Assembly (NCBI RefSeq): GCF_003672135.1
Contig: NC_039507.1
Span: 2,728,001-2,792,000, forward strand
DNA from: Ooceraea biroi
Taxonomy: Eukaryota > Arthropoda > Insecta > Hymenoptera > Formicidae
Length of the DNA stretch: 64,000 bases
Direction of reading: 5' to 3'
In this document: positions 12,198-25,150 of the stretch, piece after piece
Layout of the letters: each line of letters opens with the position of its first letter
Numbering within the stretch: the first letter of the stretch is position 1
Program-made: the position numbers and the translations under genes
Notes under the pieces: model-generated
What the model saw: the letters and a program-made list of their open reading frames with translations, nothing else
The model's database searches: none
What the model was told of the DNA's origin: nothing

Positions 12198-13699
12198 ACA
12201 TAATTAAACTCAACTAATTTATATATACGCACGGGAACTCGACGCGTATGGCGGGTCCAGAGAGAAAGGACAGGAAAACGAGAGGGAACGAGAAGGTCGG
12301 AGAGGAGAAAACAGAGGTGAGGGCGGACGTCGAGGGGGATGGCCATGCAGTTAATCTTCCTGGTCCACTAGACGGCAGGAGAATCCGGCAATTAGTTCGT
12401 ATCCACTGCATTGTCTTTCCGCCGCTCTCATCCCTCCTAATACTTCATACACACTCTTCCGGTCCAGATCTCGTGTCTGTGTGTGCGCATAAGGCGGCTA
12501 ATGCCTTTCTGACTGTATGTAATTAACAACGAACGCTCCTGGCGACGGTCAACCCGCTTCTTAAACCTTTCCTAAATTTCTTAACCGTCATTCAGTGACA
12601 CAAACGTCACGAGTTGACAGTTATATTAATTTTTGAAGAACAATACAAAGAGACAAGAGGTGACAGAAACCAGTTTTTGGAGATGACTAAAGAGAATGAT
12701 TTTAATAATTGTATAATTGCGCGCTGATATGATCATGGTAACACTAAAAAATAACAATGCAAATCTATAAAGTATTGCAACATTTATGTTCATTAATTAA
12801 TTTGTTACGTAAAACAGAAGTTGTTTTCTATCTGCATTGAAACAAAATACGGAAGAATTGCAAGTATCGCGTAGCTTCGCATAGCAGTGTTAAACGCGTG
12901 AAAGTGGGACGAAATTAATCGACCAGAAGGAAAACAATTAACGTTTCAACGAGCCGAAAGGCGAAATTATTCCATTCCGCCTCGTGAGTACCGCGAGAAC
13001 CGAGAAAGTCAAGCGCCAGAAAAGGAGGGACGAGGAGGAGCGCACCGACTTCGGCTCGTGTCGCGAATTTTATTTTATTCCAGACGCGTCCCATAAAATA
13101 TTCAGGATGAGCGATATCAGTGGCCCGAGTCCTCGCATAAAGTACACCCCAATACCATCGCGGACCGCCGCTCCTACGACTGTGCAAACACCGGTGCACT
13201 TCTCGTTTTTTTTTCCCCTCCGTCACCCTCCGCCACATCTCTATTTTTTTTTACCCGACCTCGTGAAAGATGATAGCGCTGAGAACGGAATGCCATTAGC
13301 ATTTCTCATTTCTGCTTTTTGCAGCCCCTTATCTGCCAAGCGGGCGCGACCGCGCTATCGTTGCGCGGATTCCGCGGCACGTTCGGCACCGCGGAACATT
13401 CGCGGCGAAAAATATACGTATCTAGCTGCCGCTGCGTGGTGTCGCGTTCACGATTTTTGCGAGTATCCTCCCTACCTCTCTCTTTCTCTCTTTCTCTCTC
13501 ATACACACTCTCTTGCTCACAGCAAGAATTATTCGGTGCCGAAACGTGACGCGCACGTAATTACGAGAGACACGCCACTTGAATTGTAATCGCGCGTCCC
13601 GCGCTGTTATGTCCGCGAACGAACTTATCACACTTTTACGCGGATAATAAAATCACCATAGATTTTGCGTGTACCAATATTATTATCTGACCTGTTACA

Positions 13700-13706
<7 letters not shown>
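12198..13706. other. Non-coding stretch
   Basis: Mixed composition with short purine-rich and T-rich runs. A 201-codon plus-strand frame at 12984-13589 crosses T-runs, a CpG-rich patch and a CT-rich stretch (about 13477-13512); its Ser/Leu/Phe runs make it very unlikely to be coding. An exact ATGCAAATCTATAAA lies at 12757-12771. Confidence 0.5.

Positions 13707-13774
<68 letters not shown>
13707..13774. repeat. (CT)n microsatellite
   Basis: CT dinucleotide repeat, pure at 13707-13762 and continuing to 13774 after one interruption. On the minus strand it reads as alternating Arg-Glu, which explains the false open frame there. GA/CT repeats can bind GAGA-type factors in insects, but the length suggests a simple microsatellite. 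Confidence 0.95.
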
Positions 13775-15806
13775 GTTTTTCAGACTTGTGTATTTAATCT
13801 CTCGGTTATTGTAATCTTGCATTATGTTTGTGTTGGATCCGTTATAAAATGTCATATACATAAGATAATAAATATTCGTGCATTCACGTAATTAGCACTT
13901 GATATATAAGTACGCGATATCCGTCCCATATTTGCATTTACACACAGCTCTCATGGTATGCAGATAAAACTCGCTAACGCAATGCGATATTAAATGGAGA
14001 TATGAATTTAATAAATAAAAGACAGCGATACAAGGCCCGGAATTTCACAGGCTTATCAGAACTGATGATAATAGCATAAAATATTGTTACTATTGACAGT
14101 GTATAAAAATACCTATCATCGTGCCGACAAATACCGAATAAATCAGTGATACACAGACTTATTCATACGAACGGTAGCAACGTTTTAGAGTGTATCGCGC
14201 TCTTTATCAGTTCACGATATAAATCTTGCTCGTACTTGAACGGAAAGTCGCATGAGCGACAGAGAACGGAAGGATAGATGAAACCGTGCGAACGCTGATC
14301 TCTTTCCGAGCTCTCACGGAGGAACAAGTCGCGAATTCGGTTTCTGTATCGCCGAAGTGCGCGGCGGCTGCAAGACGAATCCCTCTTTCGGAATTATTCA
14401 TTATTCCACTCTCCGACGTGCTATCCTCCCGCCGTCCCAGCACTTTACGTCCACCCACCGCAGCAGTCCTCTTCCGCAGCCATTTTGCGACTCTGCCTTC
14501 GCAACTTCATCTACTCGAAGCCAGCGCGACTGTTGAAAGTTACATCGACAGAGCGGTTGGGGAACGGGACGAACCCGTGGCACAAAAATTGAATTGTTAA
14601 AAATTCATTAAAAATCCAGAGTCGTGCCCGCGGAAACGGAGAGAGTCCGGCGACGCGTTTCAACACGAACTGCATACGCTGAAACGGCTCCTGTGAGTCG
14701 CGCGGCATTGCAAATCATTATGAGAAAATTATGGCTGTTGGCCGACCTTGTCAAGCGAAAAAGTACGGACAACCGCAAAGTAACCAGAGAATTAAATTTT
14801 GATTCGAAAGAAAGCCGTGAATCGTAAAATATCTCTGAATCAAAAATTCATGTTTCCTAATTACGTTGACGATTGGTTTAAAAATGGTAGAACATAAAAC
14901 ACCTAAATTACAAATATAAATTCAAGTACAATGCATAAAAATTATTCCATACAATGTGAAATTAAAGATATAGTAAAATTAAAATTACTTATTAATTAAT
15001 GAGCTTGTAAACATTGTTCAACGTAATCTACCTTTTTAATAGCATTTCGATGATGCCACAAAGAAAAATTGAAACTCGAATTGAGTAAGCAAATAAAAAA
15101 TCGGTAATACGATGGACCAATATCAATTTTGGCGGACATAAAGAATCATAGCCGTTGAAACTTGCAAACATCACTGCGACCAGGATAAACGCGCGCCATC
15201 GATAGCGACGGATTTCATTGTCTGGGTATAACGAACGACTGTCACTCGTTGCATTTGTGGTCCGTCGTGTTAGGGACAAAAAGTTTTTACGATCTATTTG
15301 CACCGTACATGCGCGCGCGATGTGTTGCACGCGCGAATGTGTAACTCCGGTGGACGCACGCAAAAACGTCCCACGTGGGAATAAAAGTGAGGCAGTCGTG
15401 GCAAGGCCAACCAGACAAAAACGACGTCCGATATTAAACGACGATACCAGCTTGCAGAGTGTCTCGTCGTCAGCTGATGTCAATCGCAAATGTCAGACAG
15501 GAAATTGACGAAAGTACATTTTGCACCGTGCAAAATCGCTTGCTAAAGTAACGAATAACACGTTTAAATATCGAAAATTGTTGCAACATCCATAACTCAA
15601 CAAAACTTTGAATAATAGCGAAGTATTCTCTACGGCGATAAATCGTTCCATGCGATCGATGCAAAGGAAAATTTTGAAAGGAGTTTTGCGCGAAATGCAT
15701 CGCGCTAGATTTCGGCGGGATATCAGCGGAAGGAAGCATCACAATCGGTAAAGATCCGGAGATGCACGACCGAACGCGGGTAAATAAACGGGTACCTACG
15801 TGGATC
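13775..15806. other. Non-coding stretch
   Basis: AT-rich at both ends with a GC-rich middle (about 14280-14700 and 15190-15480). ATTTGCAT (octamer, minus strand) lies at 13930-13937. No convincing exon: frames overlap on opposite strands and lack recognisable motifs. Confidence 0.55.
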
Positions 15807-15896
15807 GACAGATAGATGAAGATAAATACAGATAGATAAATAGATGGAGAGATAGATAGGCGGGAGGATGGAAAGACAAATAGATACATCCATCTT
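15807..15896. repeat. Degenerate GATA/GATAGATA repeat
   Basis: Repeated GATAGAT units interspersed with GATGAAGATAAATACA-like variants. This is a decayed tetranucleotide microsatellite. It contains many GATA-factor core sites by construction. Confidence 0.8.
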
Positions 15897-18800
15897 TATT
15901 TCGCGCCAGGGAGCGGTGGCCGAACACGCGGGAATACCATCAGTGTTGGAAGCCACGTTTCACCATCACCGCCGAAAATCTCGGCGATGTACGTGCGAAA
16001 GAGGAATCGTTCGGTTCGCGGCTTGAGCGTTATGGTAGTGAATCAAGAGAGCTTGAGCATAACCGAATTCACGCGTTTGCGTTTTATCGGTATAAAACGC
16101 AGACTTGAGGGGACTTTTATCGCTGAGGACGCCAAGGTCGACGAGGAGAATCGGTGGAGTGGCAGTCCTCGCCATCTTCGTCCTCATCTTCTTTCTCATC
16201 GTCGTCGTCGTCGGTGTTATAGCGGACAAACAAAATATCGTGGTGTAACGGGACACGGGATACGGTGCTCGGGGTCCCAAACCAGGAAAACCCGAGCAAG
16301 TGCTCGAGCAAACAATGACTGCGAGGCAGTATTGTTCTCCAAGTAATTGAATCCAGCCTACCATCCCTTTGGCCATCCGATGCTCGGCCGACTCCAGCGA
16401 GCTCTACGCTTCGTTGCGTACTCTCTCTTTCTCCGGGGTTTCTCCTTTCTCGTATCCGTCTCGCTCGGTTCTCTCCCCTACCGTTTCTCAGCTAGCAGCC
16501 CTTTTGTCGAAGTCACCGTGCCTTGCGTCCGCCATTCTGTCCTTCCGACTAAGTCCCGACAATTCCGCGGGATCTCCTTTTTCCATCTCGCCCGAGAAAA
16601 TACGTCCGGGAAAATACATCGAGAGATTTGTTTATCACATCACATACGAGCGCGGGATTAAATTGGTATTTTGTTAACGTTTTGCTCATTTGATGAACAT
16701 GCAAATGTTCATCGAATATAAATTGCATCTTTCGAAAACCAGACATAAACAACTGAATAAACCTTGTGTCTGATTACCGTCTTTATCGAACCAATATCCA
16801 AACCAATAATTGAATTAACAATTTTCGTTTACAAATTAGTAGTCGCAGCACTCCCAATCTATAAACATCAGTCAATCGTTTAATAGTGGATAAAACTGAA
16901 GAATTAAAGTGTTAATTCCGGCCACACGGAATTTTCTTCTCGCAAAATCCCAACGAATCGCAAAAGCTACAGTCATCACTTCGATATTGCAGATCTTCCC
17001 TCTTCTGAATACAGATTCTGCACCTATTCCAGTCACGTCTGACTCTTGGAGGATTCTTTCAGGTCACTTAGTATTATATATTAATGGACACCCGTTACGC
17101 GAAATGGAATTTGTTCCGAATAGACCAGAAATTCCGCGCGATAAAAGTAAATGACAGGTATGCCCCGTCCGCGGAAACGTGAATGAAGCGACGTGATAAA
17201 CGTGTTCAATGTGCGAAAAAAAACGCGGTCGCCAATATGGTATCCATATAAAATAATGGTATCGACCGCACGGCGGATGTTAACCCGCCGCATTTCTGTG
17301 GCCCAATATCGTAAACAGATATTGATATTACTGTCATATTTGCACGCGTGCTGGACGCGTTTCTCCAGCGTTTCTATTGACCGAATGCACACACTGAATA
17401 AGAGCGCCTCGAAAGCATGCGTACCGAGTGCTTTATTATGAACGGACAATCGCATTTTATCTACCCTCGAACCTTTAAACGCGGAATGTGATTTTCCCAC
17501 ATTGATCGCTGCAATTTTCTCTCAAAATGCGTACGTTCTCCTAGCTAGGAAAATTTTTAGCGAAATTTAACCGTATCGACCAACATCCATATATAATAGT
17601 TTGAGAGTTGTGAAGTAATTCGATTTTGCTGTCCATATCATTTAACTTCAACTACGTATCAAAGAATCAATTAAATTACACCAAACAACATGCGATTAGA
17701 TTATCTCGAGCAAAATGAACGTGTTTGATATAGTGCATTTAAATAATGCAACTCAAAGTCGTTTTCTCGACATACATGAAAAAGCTTTGTGACTGTTGCT
17801 TGTCACGAGCAAACAAGTTCCTTCGTCGGGTTACGTCACCACGTGATCCGACTTTGCCGATATCCGCGATTGCAAAAATTTACTCTACTCCCACGATATC
17901 CCGTGCAAACCTGCACGCGATAGTCCTCGCATCCGCGCAAGTGAACGTAGAACCGGGAATGTAAGCCATCAGCTTGGCTTATTGTACGTCGAGGGTTCCG
18001 GCGAACCGACAGTCGGTCCTTTGCTTACCGAAGGTGTGTGTAGCGCCGCATATAGACGGTTCTTTTGTTTGTCCGAGATGAACGCAGCACTATGCAAAAG
18101 AGGAGAGGAGTTTGCATTCGGTGGACTATCGAATTACAGCGCGCTGTCCATGCCGCTCGCTCACTGCGAGTTCCGCTAACAACTGCAGTCGCGCAAGCTC
18201 TGTGTCACCCATTGTTGAAAACGAATGTAACTACACGTGAAATCGTCTTTGGCCGGCCAATGTACCTTCGATTAAAGTACTCACGAGCGATGTCCTGCAC
18301 ACGCGGCGCGTCCCTCCATCGTAAACCGCTGTCGCGTAAACACATGCGCCGCGAGTTAACATTAAATTAAACCAACAGACTTTTTAACTCGTGGTACAAA
18401 TTTGCTCAAATGTAGCGCCTGATTCATTAACGTGTTTAATGCCGACACGTGTCTAGATACTGGTTTACATCTCTCATATATTCACTTTAATGTATAGTTT
18501 TTATTGGTTTTTCTGCATCTAAAGAGATTAAAATTCGTATATATTGGAAATAAAGTTGCGGAATATATCTTTATGTATGTTTGTTAATCTTTTATATATT
18601 CATATTTATATTCTTTAATAGATATGAATAACATAACGAATAAAATAAAACATTGCAGTGATGATCAAATGATATTTTATTCATATAACAATTTTTTAAC
18701 AACTTATTAAAGAGAGTCCCAGGATTGAGAGTTCGAATATTATATTGGATATAATACAATTAGAAAATAAGTGATAAAAATATGCATATCAATAATGACT

Positions 18801-20064
18801 GCCGCTTACGTATTAGATCTTATCTATCCATATAATATTAATTGAAATTTATTGATTTCTTGCTTGGAGCATTTTCATTAAGTGTAAATAAGTTTAAACA
18901 TACCTTCATAAAAATATCTGAAATTATATACAAATTTAATTTGCAATGTACATTTCGCTAAAAAGTTATCATATGTCCGTGTGGTGGGATTTCAGTATTC
19001 CCCACAGAATCCTCCAGAGACTGAAAAATACTGGTCTAGTCCGCCGCGTCGAGCACTTTGCACGCCAGTTCGAGTTTTACTCGCAATTACGAGTCGGCTA
19101 CGGACACATCGTTGAAAGCGGACAGTCCGGCCCGCTCATTTACTTCGTTTATTTACCGAGGTACTCGCGACTTGAGCTTTACTCGAGTAATTAGACCCGA
19201 AGCGCAATGCTGTCTTCGAAAGCGAACGAAATGTCGCGTCTGTCTGTAAGCTCTATCTCTATCTCCTTCTCTCCCTCTTTCTCTTTCCACCGCATTTACT
19301 TCCTGGGTTACAATCTCCCACTCTCTATTCCGGGGTTCACTTACAATCAGGATAGAAGCTCTGAAGATACGTCGTAGAAACGGACGAGAAGATCGTGTGT
19401 GCCAACGCACCGTCGCCGTCTGGTCTGTCGCGGGCGGATTTACAGCGTCGGGTTACCGTCTGCGAGCGTCGCCATGCCTGCTTAAAATTAAAGTCGAAGT
19501 CCGGAATTATCGTCGGAAATAAACGAGGCGCGAGCGTATCCGTATCCGGAAGAATTTTCGGGTGGCGGTGTAACGTCGCCGCGCGATCTGTGTCCGGATT
19601 TTGAGCCAGCGAGCGTGCACCGTCGAAGCGCGTATGAACTTTTGCGTGCTGCGGAATTCCGCCCGAAACTATTGCAGATGTTCGCCAGCGGAACCAGCGG
19701 CGTTTTTGCCCGTCGATAGGACTTACACTTCAGCAACGATAGCTGATTGCACGTACGTCGCTCGCGGCGGATTTGTGCGAGAGCCAGCAGAGAGGCATGC
19801 CAAGTGAAAAGTTACTTGCCCACCCTTCTCCAGAAGCATGTTCGCGGACAAATGTTATACATACAACATAATAAATGCTTTAGATATAATCTAGCTATGT
19901 GAACGCACGACGTATTATGCATGTAATAATTGAAAGTACATTTAAGATTCGATCTGAAATTCGATCCTGTGATACGTGATAAGTGTGATACGTTCCCTAT
20001 CTTGTCTATAATTTATTTTAATCTCATAAAACGAAAAAATTAAACGGTTTAAAAACTTTATGTA
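15897..20064. other. Non-coding stretch
   Basis: Contains a short TCG trinucleotide run (about 16199-16214), which gives a false Asp-rich frame on the minus strand, and a GC-rich patch (17160-18360). From 18420 to 18960 it is strongly AT-rich. Frames are short and mutually overlapping. No RNA gene or transposon end was identified apart from the octamer palindrome listed separately. Confidence 0.5.
16690..16714. promoter_or_regulatory. Palindrome containing an ATGCAAAT octamer
   Basis: GATGAACAT and its reverse complement ATGTTCATC flank the 4-nt spacer GCAA, giving a 9-bp stem that extends with one G:T pair. The left arm and spacer together create an exact ATGCAAAT at 16699-16706. A factor-binding palindrome is possible; no adjacent gene supports it. 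Confidence 0.3.
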
Positions 20065-21028
20065 TAGGGGAGACCGGTGTCGATTGTAACAAAAATTCAA
20101 TAACATTTTTTTTCAGTAAACCGTTCGCAATTTTTGTTTCACATTTTTTTTTTAACAAACCTTCAAGTTTGGTGCTACTTATCAGATTTTTATAATATAG
20201 CTATCGGGAATCGTCTCGAAATATATTCCATTTTTATCATAGTGCGACGAGCGTTACTATCGACATCTCTCTGGTGTCAATTGTAACAAATACTTTTATT
20301 ATAAATAATATCGAGTAAACATTGAAATAATTAAACGAGAACAATGAAATAAACGAACAATAAAGCAATAAGTACCAAACAAAACGAAATTCTAAAAACC
20401 AAGTGAAACATAAACAAAAATATTAATCAAAGAGACAATTAATACATATAAAAGAAACATTTTTATCAGTGAAGCTGAGATGTTTGGCAGATTATTCCCC
20501 TTTCGGTTTTTCTTGGTCTTGGTTTCACCATTTTTCACCCGGTAGCTAAATAATTACCAAAAACTGTATATTAAAACATACGAAGTAAATGTATAGATGT
20601 CAATTGTAACATCCCAGGATGTTACAAACGACACCGTTTTTCGTGTTATAATCGACACCTCTATGCCATTTCCGAAATTATCTTGTTATTTTCTTATATG
20701 TTTCTTTACCTAAAATATCTAACCTACACAATAAGATAGTTCAGGCAACATATAATAATGGGCTGTTATCGAATTTTGAATAAATACAGTAACCTAAGTT
20801 GTGCACCAAAAAAGATTTGTGAGAGAATATTTACTTTTGGTCGCAATTTCCGTAAATTTGGGGATAACGTGGACAACAAGAACGTTACGATGACCACATT
20901 CGGGACGGTAATGCGAAAAGTTGTCTCTTATTACTTAATGAAGGCTACTTCGTGTTTTTATATAAGGTGGCTCTAAAATAAGCTTTGTTACATTTGACAC
21001 CTGTTACAATTGACACCAGTCTCCCCTA
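20065..21028. mobile_element. 960-bp DNA transposon relic with TA target site and repeated subterminal motifs
   Basis: The element (20067-21026) is flanked by TA at 20065-20066 and 21027-21028. It has about 25-bp terminal inverted repeats starting GGGGAGACYGGTGTC, with 23 of 25 matching. Variants of the motif GGTGTCAATTGTAACA recur inside: 20273-20288, a facing pair at 20597-20635, a partial copy at 20641-20659, and two tandem inverted copies at 20986-21001 and 21002-21017. Arrays like these are typical of transposase-binding sites. The interior is AT-rich and encodes no recognised transposase; one 72-codon frame at 20758-20976 is unremarkable. TA duplication suggests the Tc1/mariner/pogo group, but TA could also be part of the inverted repeat. 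Confidence 0.8.
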
Positions 21029-22240
21029 CAATAATGTAATAAATTAATAAAATAAAAGTCCTTTCATGATTTTGTAAAGGAGTTGAGTCAAATAACTTGT
21101 ACTCGATAAAAATGAAAACCACACTCGCAAATAACGAGCGATTATTCTATTTACGCTAGACCAATTTGTTCCAGAACCCGCTTTCTACTTGCCTTCCACT
21201 GACCAATCACTAATTTTATGCAAGTAACTTGTTCATTTAACTCGCTTGCCTACTGGTTTTATGTAAACCAGTCATTAGCATTAATCGTAATTAACACGGT
21301 TTTCTTTCTTTATTTATGTTACAATTAGGATCGTGAGAGACCCGGCAAAGGGAGGTAATCGCTGACTAATGATAAGTAAGCAAACGTCGGTTTCACCAAT
21401 ATCGGTTAACGTCCGACATTTAATTATAATAAATCTCCTCTCTACCCAAAATATGGCACAACGCTATCATCCAAGGGAAAAGACAATCGATCAATTAAAC
21501 CAAGATTACAATAAAGCAAAGATTAGAATAACTTTAAATTCGATGACTCCAGAAATTATTAACATTTGAATAGAAAAGGTTTTTTTAGAAAAAGAACAGT
21601 CACGTTCTTTGTATTTTCTTATAAATAGATTTAATCAAAATATCAATTAAGTTTAAGATTATGAAAAAACTTTATGATTTATTATTTATTGTACATTATT
21701 CTTTTCTCCCTTGTTCAAATAAAATGCTCTTAAAACTATACTTTTAAACAGGAACAAACATACTGTCTTATCAGCGTCAGAATCTCAAGGATCCTTGACG
21801 AACGATATCCAGGGTGTTTTGCGAAAAAATGCTATGCGTCGACGTGTCGCCGATTAGTCCGTCTAGTGTTTGGCCACCCCGCGAATTCGTCCCCATTTAC
21901 TTGCATGCCTTATCGACGGCAGAGATGCAAATTTATAAATACATGGCAACGTGGTGTCTAGTGGCTTCGATGCACGCGACCTTTACATACTGGCGTAGTA
22001 GGCACCGCGTAGCCATAGATGGATATTTTTGTAATTGAAAATAATTGCTCGCGATATGTCAGTGCGTTTCGCGATATACCGAGTTATAAGGTTACCTACT
22101 TGAAAACGCGAGATCTGAAGCACGCGAAGAAGAAAACCATAAATAGATCAAATGAATTAAAAAAACTATATAATTTTGTAAATACCTAATTATGAAAAAC
22201 TTGCGTTTATAACAAAACTTTGTCAGTCGCCTTGTGATTC
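21029..22240. other. AT-rich non-coding stretch
   Basis: Mostly AT-rich. Short frames at 21369-21569 and 21814-22038 have no recognised motif. ATGCAAATTTATAAA occurs at 21925-21939. Nothing else was seen. Confidence 0.55.
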
Positions 22241-22255
22241 GCACGTGTTTTCCGA

Positions 22256-22545
22256 ATGGACTGGAAGTCCACTTTTATACTTCAATCTTTTGGTCTCAAT
22301 TTTAACACTTTTCATGTAACATGTAAGTTATTTTTTACCACTCTTATGTTTATTTGTATTTCATCTTCTAATTTCGATTTCAATTTTAGTTTTTGTAATT
22401 TGACATTTTGTGGCAACATAATGTTAAACACTTGGATTGTTTTAAATATTGAAACACTTGAAAAGGACCAAATATTGTTGGTCGAAACGTTGTGTCACTA
22501 ATTAATAAAAGTTGTGCTAGTTTGGTCGAAAAATTATTGAAACTA
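22256..22545 (+). mobile_element. Possible retroelement tail with hammerhead-like motif
   Basis: T-rich sequence ends in a segment resembling the 3' ends of Penelope-like and related retroelements: 22457-22496 contains CTTGAAAA, a stem GGACCA/TGGTC with an ATATTGT loop, then CGAAACG and GTC. This order imitates the hammerhead ribozyme core (CUGAUGA, stem II, GAAA, stem III, GUC), but the first core element is degenerate and no convincing stem I was found. A second TTTGGTCGAAA occurs at 22520-22530. No reverse transcriptase remains. The assignment is tentative. Confidence 0.3.
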
Positions 22546-23976
22546 TTTATTTAAACATCCACTGGTGAAGAAATTGGAGTTATTGCGTTTATAACGTCTG
22601 AGAGAGAAATAGTATAGAGATACAACAATAAAAGATTTAGTGACAAAAACCACTACTCCTCACAAATAAATTGAAATATTGAATAATATTCATTTAACAT
22701 TGTGAAAATTGGAAATATAAACTTTGTGTCATCAAGATGACAAACAATTTCTATCTATCAATCTATCAACCAATTGGATACAGCAATATGATTTCAATTT
22801 GTTGCTAGAGTAGCAGGTTTTTAACTCTGAAATTGTATGAACGTTTACTCACTTTATCCTCGCGTTTACTCACTCTATGTAGGAGATCAAAGCGAAAGCA
22901 CCAGTTACGTACCTGAAACAAGAAATAACAAGAAATAAGTGGATATCAGTCATCAAGCAATTTGGACATTACTTCATTACCCCCTTCGCGCGTTTCATTT
23001 CGCCAGACAATCACGACCCCCTCCAATGAAACTTATGGTCAACGGCGATAAAACTATATAGAGCCTCAACGCGACTCTACAACACTCTATAAAAGCACGC
23101 CAGTAAGGTCACGTATTTAATAACGCCATATATTGGGCGCAGATAAATTGGATACGGCACGTATCAAGATTTACGCTCTTAACCACCTCCATTGCGCGAA
23201 GCCATAGCTTTTGATTCCCAATAAGACAGCTCTTTTGTTCGCTTTTTGTGAATTGGGCAGCTCTGACTCTATTCCCGCGCGATAGAATTTATTGTGATGG
23301 ATGTGATAAAACGTGACGAAATATTGTCGACGTGTCTTGAAGTCACTGCAAAAATTAACGCTTTTCCTCCATTTTAGTGTTTTTAATGTTTTCCGATTCT
23401 TGTCACTTTCCATCGAATCATACTAATGGAGAATTGTAAACAAGATTTTGCAACAGTGCAAAATGTAATAGAAAAATCCATGAGGATCTGGTATATAGAT
23501 AAAAACATCCAACAACAAGGAATAAAAAACGTGTATTAAATTGCATTGTGCTTGCAATTTCTTATTTAACTATTTTACTGCGAGATCACAAGAGAATAAC
23601 TATTATCATATCGCATAAATAAACGGGAGAGAAAAGGAACGACCGATTGTGAATTGAATTCGGATATTGGTCGACGCCGCGCTTGCACATGCAGTTACAT
23701 CAAATCGCATATTTAATTCCGATAGGAATATAAGCCATGCATCAAAGGAGTCTTTGAACATCAAAGGATATCCCCGGGAGAAGAGCCAAGCATCGGTTGT
23801 CGCGATCCAGTTTACATTGGCGCAACCTCTGGCTTTCCAAGACGCAGTCGAAGAGCAGTTCGGTAGAACATGAACGCAATATTATTGCGAAATAACGATC
23901 TACGATCTTCATAAAATTCTCTAAATATTCAAATGTTTTCTCAAAGTTATTTCGATTTCTAATCGGAAAATGAAAC
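22546..23976. other. Non-coding stretch
   Basis: Mixed to AT-rich. It holds a small imperfect tandem duplication, CGTTTACTCACTTTAT at 22842-22857 and a 15/16 match at 22863-22878. No exon or RNA gene was seen. Confidence 0.55.
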
Positions 23977-24146
23977 TAATGGCGAATTCGATTGGATGCA
24001 CTAGTGCGCACTGAGTGCATACTAAGGCTTGGTTACAATCAATTTTTATAAGAAGAAACATAAGAATATAAATATACAAATTGACTGTAAATAAGCCTTG
24101 GTGTGCACTCAGTGCGCACTAGTTCATCCAATCGAATTCGCCATAA
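23977..24146. mobile_element. 164-bp foldback miniature transposon (TAA target site)
   Basis: Two 65-bp inverted repeats (23980-24044 and 24079-24143) match at about 59 of 65 positions and leave only a 34-bp AT-rich loop. The ends begin TGGCGAATTCGATTGGATG. The element is flanked by TAA on each side (23977-23979 and 24144-24146). A 3-bp TWA duplication is characteristic of PIF/Harbinger elements, so this is most simply a Harbinger-type miniature element; a TA duplication with a longer inverted repeat is the alternative. It has no coding capacity. As RNA it would form a long hairpin and could feed small-RNA pathways. Confidence 0.85.
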
Positions 24147-25129
24147 TTTTCTTAATTTTAACGAATCAAACTGATACTCGATGCTTCAAAAGCTCTATTG
24201 TTTATAAAGTATATTAATTTTACCTATATTTTTTCTATTATTTAATATTGATTACGACCCATTTTTACACAAATGTATAAAAATAAATAGGATGAAAATT
24301 AATTTCAGCCAATTAACATAAAATAAAATATTCTCTCTAATCGTAATTAGATTATAACCATTAATTTAGCACATCTATTATATAACGATCGAGATGAAGT
24401 CTAAAATGAAAAATGCAATCCTTAAATGAGTTGTTTGGAAGTTTACGCGGCGTCTACAATTAGGCTTTTAACTGGGAGCCGCCACATAAGTGGGTTTATG
24501 TTGGAAAGTGTTTCGAAACATGCATACACACGAGGCAGTAGAGGATTGCCGCGGAGGAGACGTTACGTACTTAGTTATCAAAGCTTTGCAAGGGCAGCAG
24601 TATCCTCCTCTGCCAAGTTTCCTCTGAGGTCTTAAAGGTGTCCCGCGCGCTGCACGCGAATTTCTCAAGTTATGATTTAGTATCCGGTGGGTGGTCTGAG
24701 GTGAGATCAGGGGGAGGGGATGCGTCTCGAGGAATACGCTCGAGCGAAGAAGCTGCAGCGACGCAAGAATACCGAATACCTGCCATCGACTCCGTATCTC
24801 TGTCTAGAGAGAACAGTTTCTGGAAGACTTCGCGCGAGTAACCAGAAGAAAACAGAAAAAAGAAAAGCGTCTTTCCGAGGAGGAAAATGCAACAAAATAA
24901 TATCCGTGATATTATCTAAAACAATTTTCTCAGATCATTCTTACAAGATTCACGAACAGGAGGAAACGCTGTTGTTCGAGACATCCTTTGTAATAAATAC
25001 CAACGGGACGAAAGTAGAGAGGTGACTGTATAGGAAAGAGAGCAAAAAAGGAAGCGAACGAATTCAAGAATGAGACGAAGAAAAAGAGAGCAAGAGAGAG
25101 ACGTGTGATACAATGAAGAAAGGTAGAAA
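24147..25129. other. Non-coding stretch, purine-rich toward the end
   Basis: AT-rich to about 24420, then mixed, then strongly purine-rich from about 24720. Frames at 24426-24635 and 24720-25025 are not recognisable proteins. Confidence 0.55.
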
Positions 25130-25150
25130 GAGAGAGAGAGAGAGAGAGAG
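25130..25150. repeat. (GA)n microsatellite inside a purine-rich tract
   Basis: Pure GA dinucleotide repeat embedded in a purine-rich tract extending from about 25040 to 25320. Confidence 0.9.

Noticed and set aside
12984..13589. 201-codon plus-strand open frame
   Set aside because: It crosses T-runs, a CpG-rich patch and a CT repeat; the resulting Phe, Arg and Ser/Leu runs are compositional artefacts.
13628..13861. Open frame with a long Arg-Glu repeat
   Set aside because: It is the antisense translation of the (CT)n microsatellite.
16117..16311. Acidic Asp/Glu-rich minus-strand frame
   Set aside because: It is the antisense reading of a TCG/CTC trinucleotide-rich stretch.
23171..23413. 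80-codon minus-strand frame with Lys/Arg-rich protein-like composition
   Set aside because: Short, no recognised domain, no flanking splice or start signals that stand out; kept out for lack of support.
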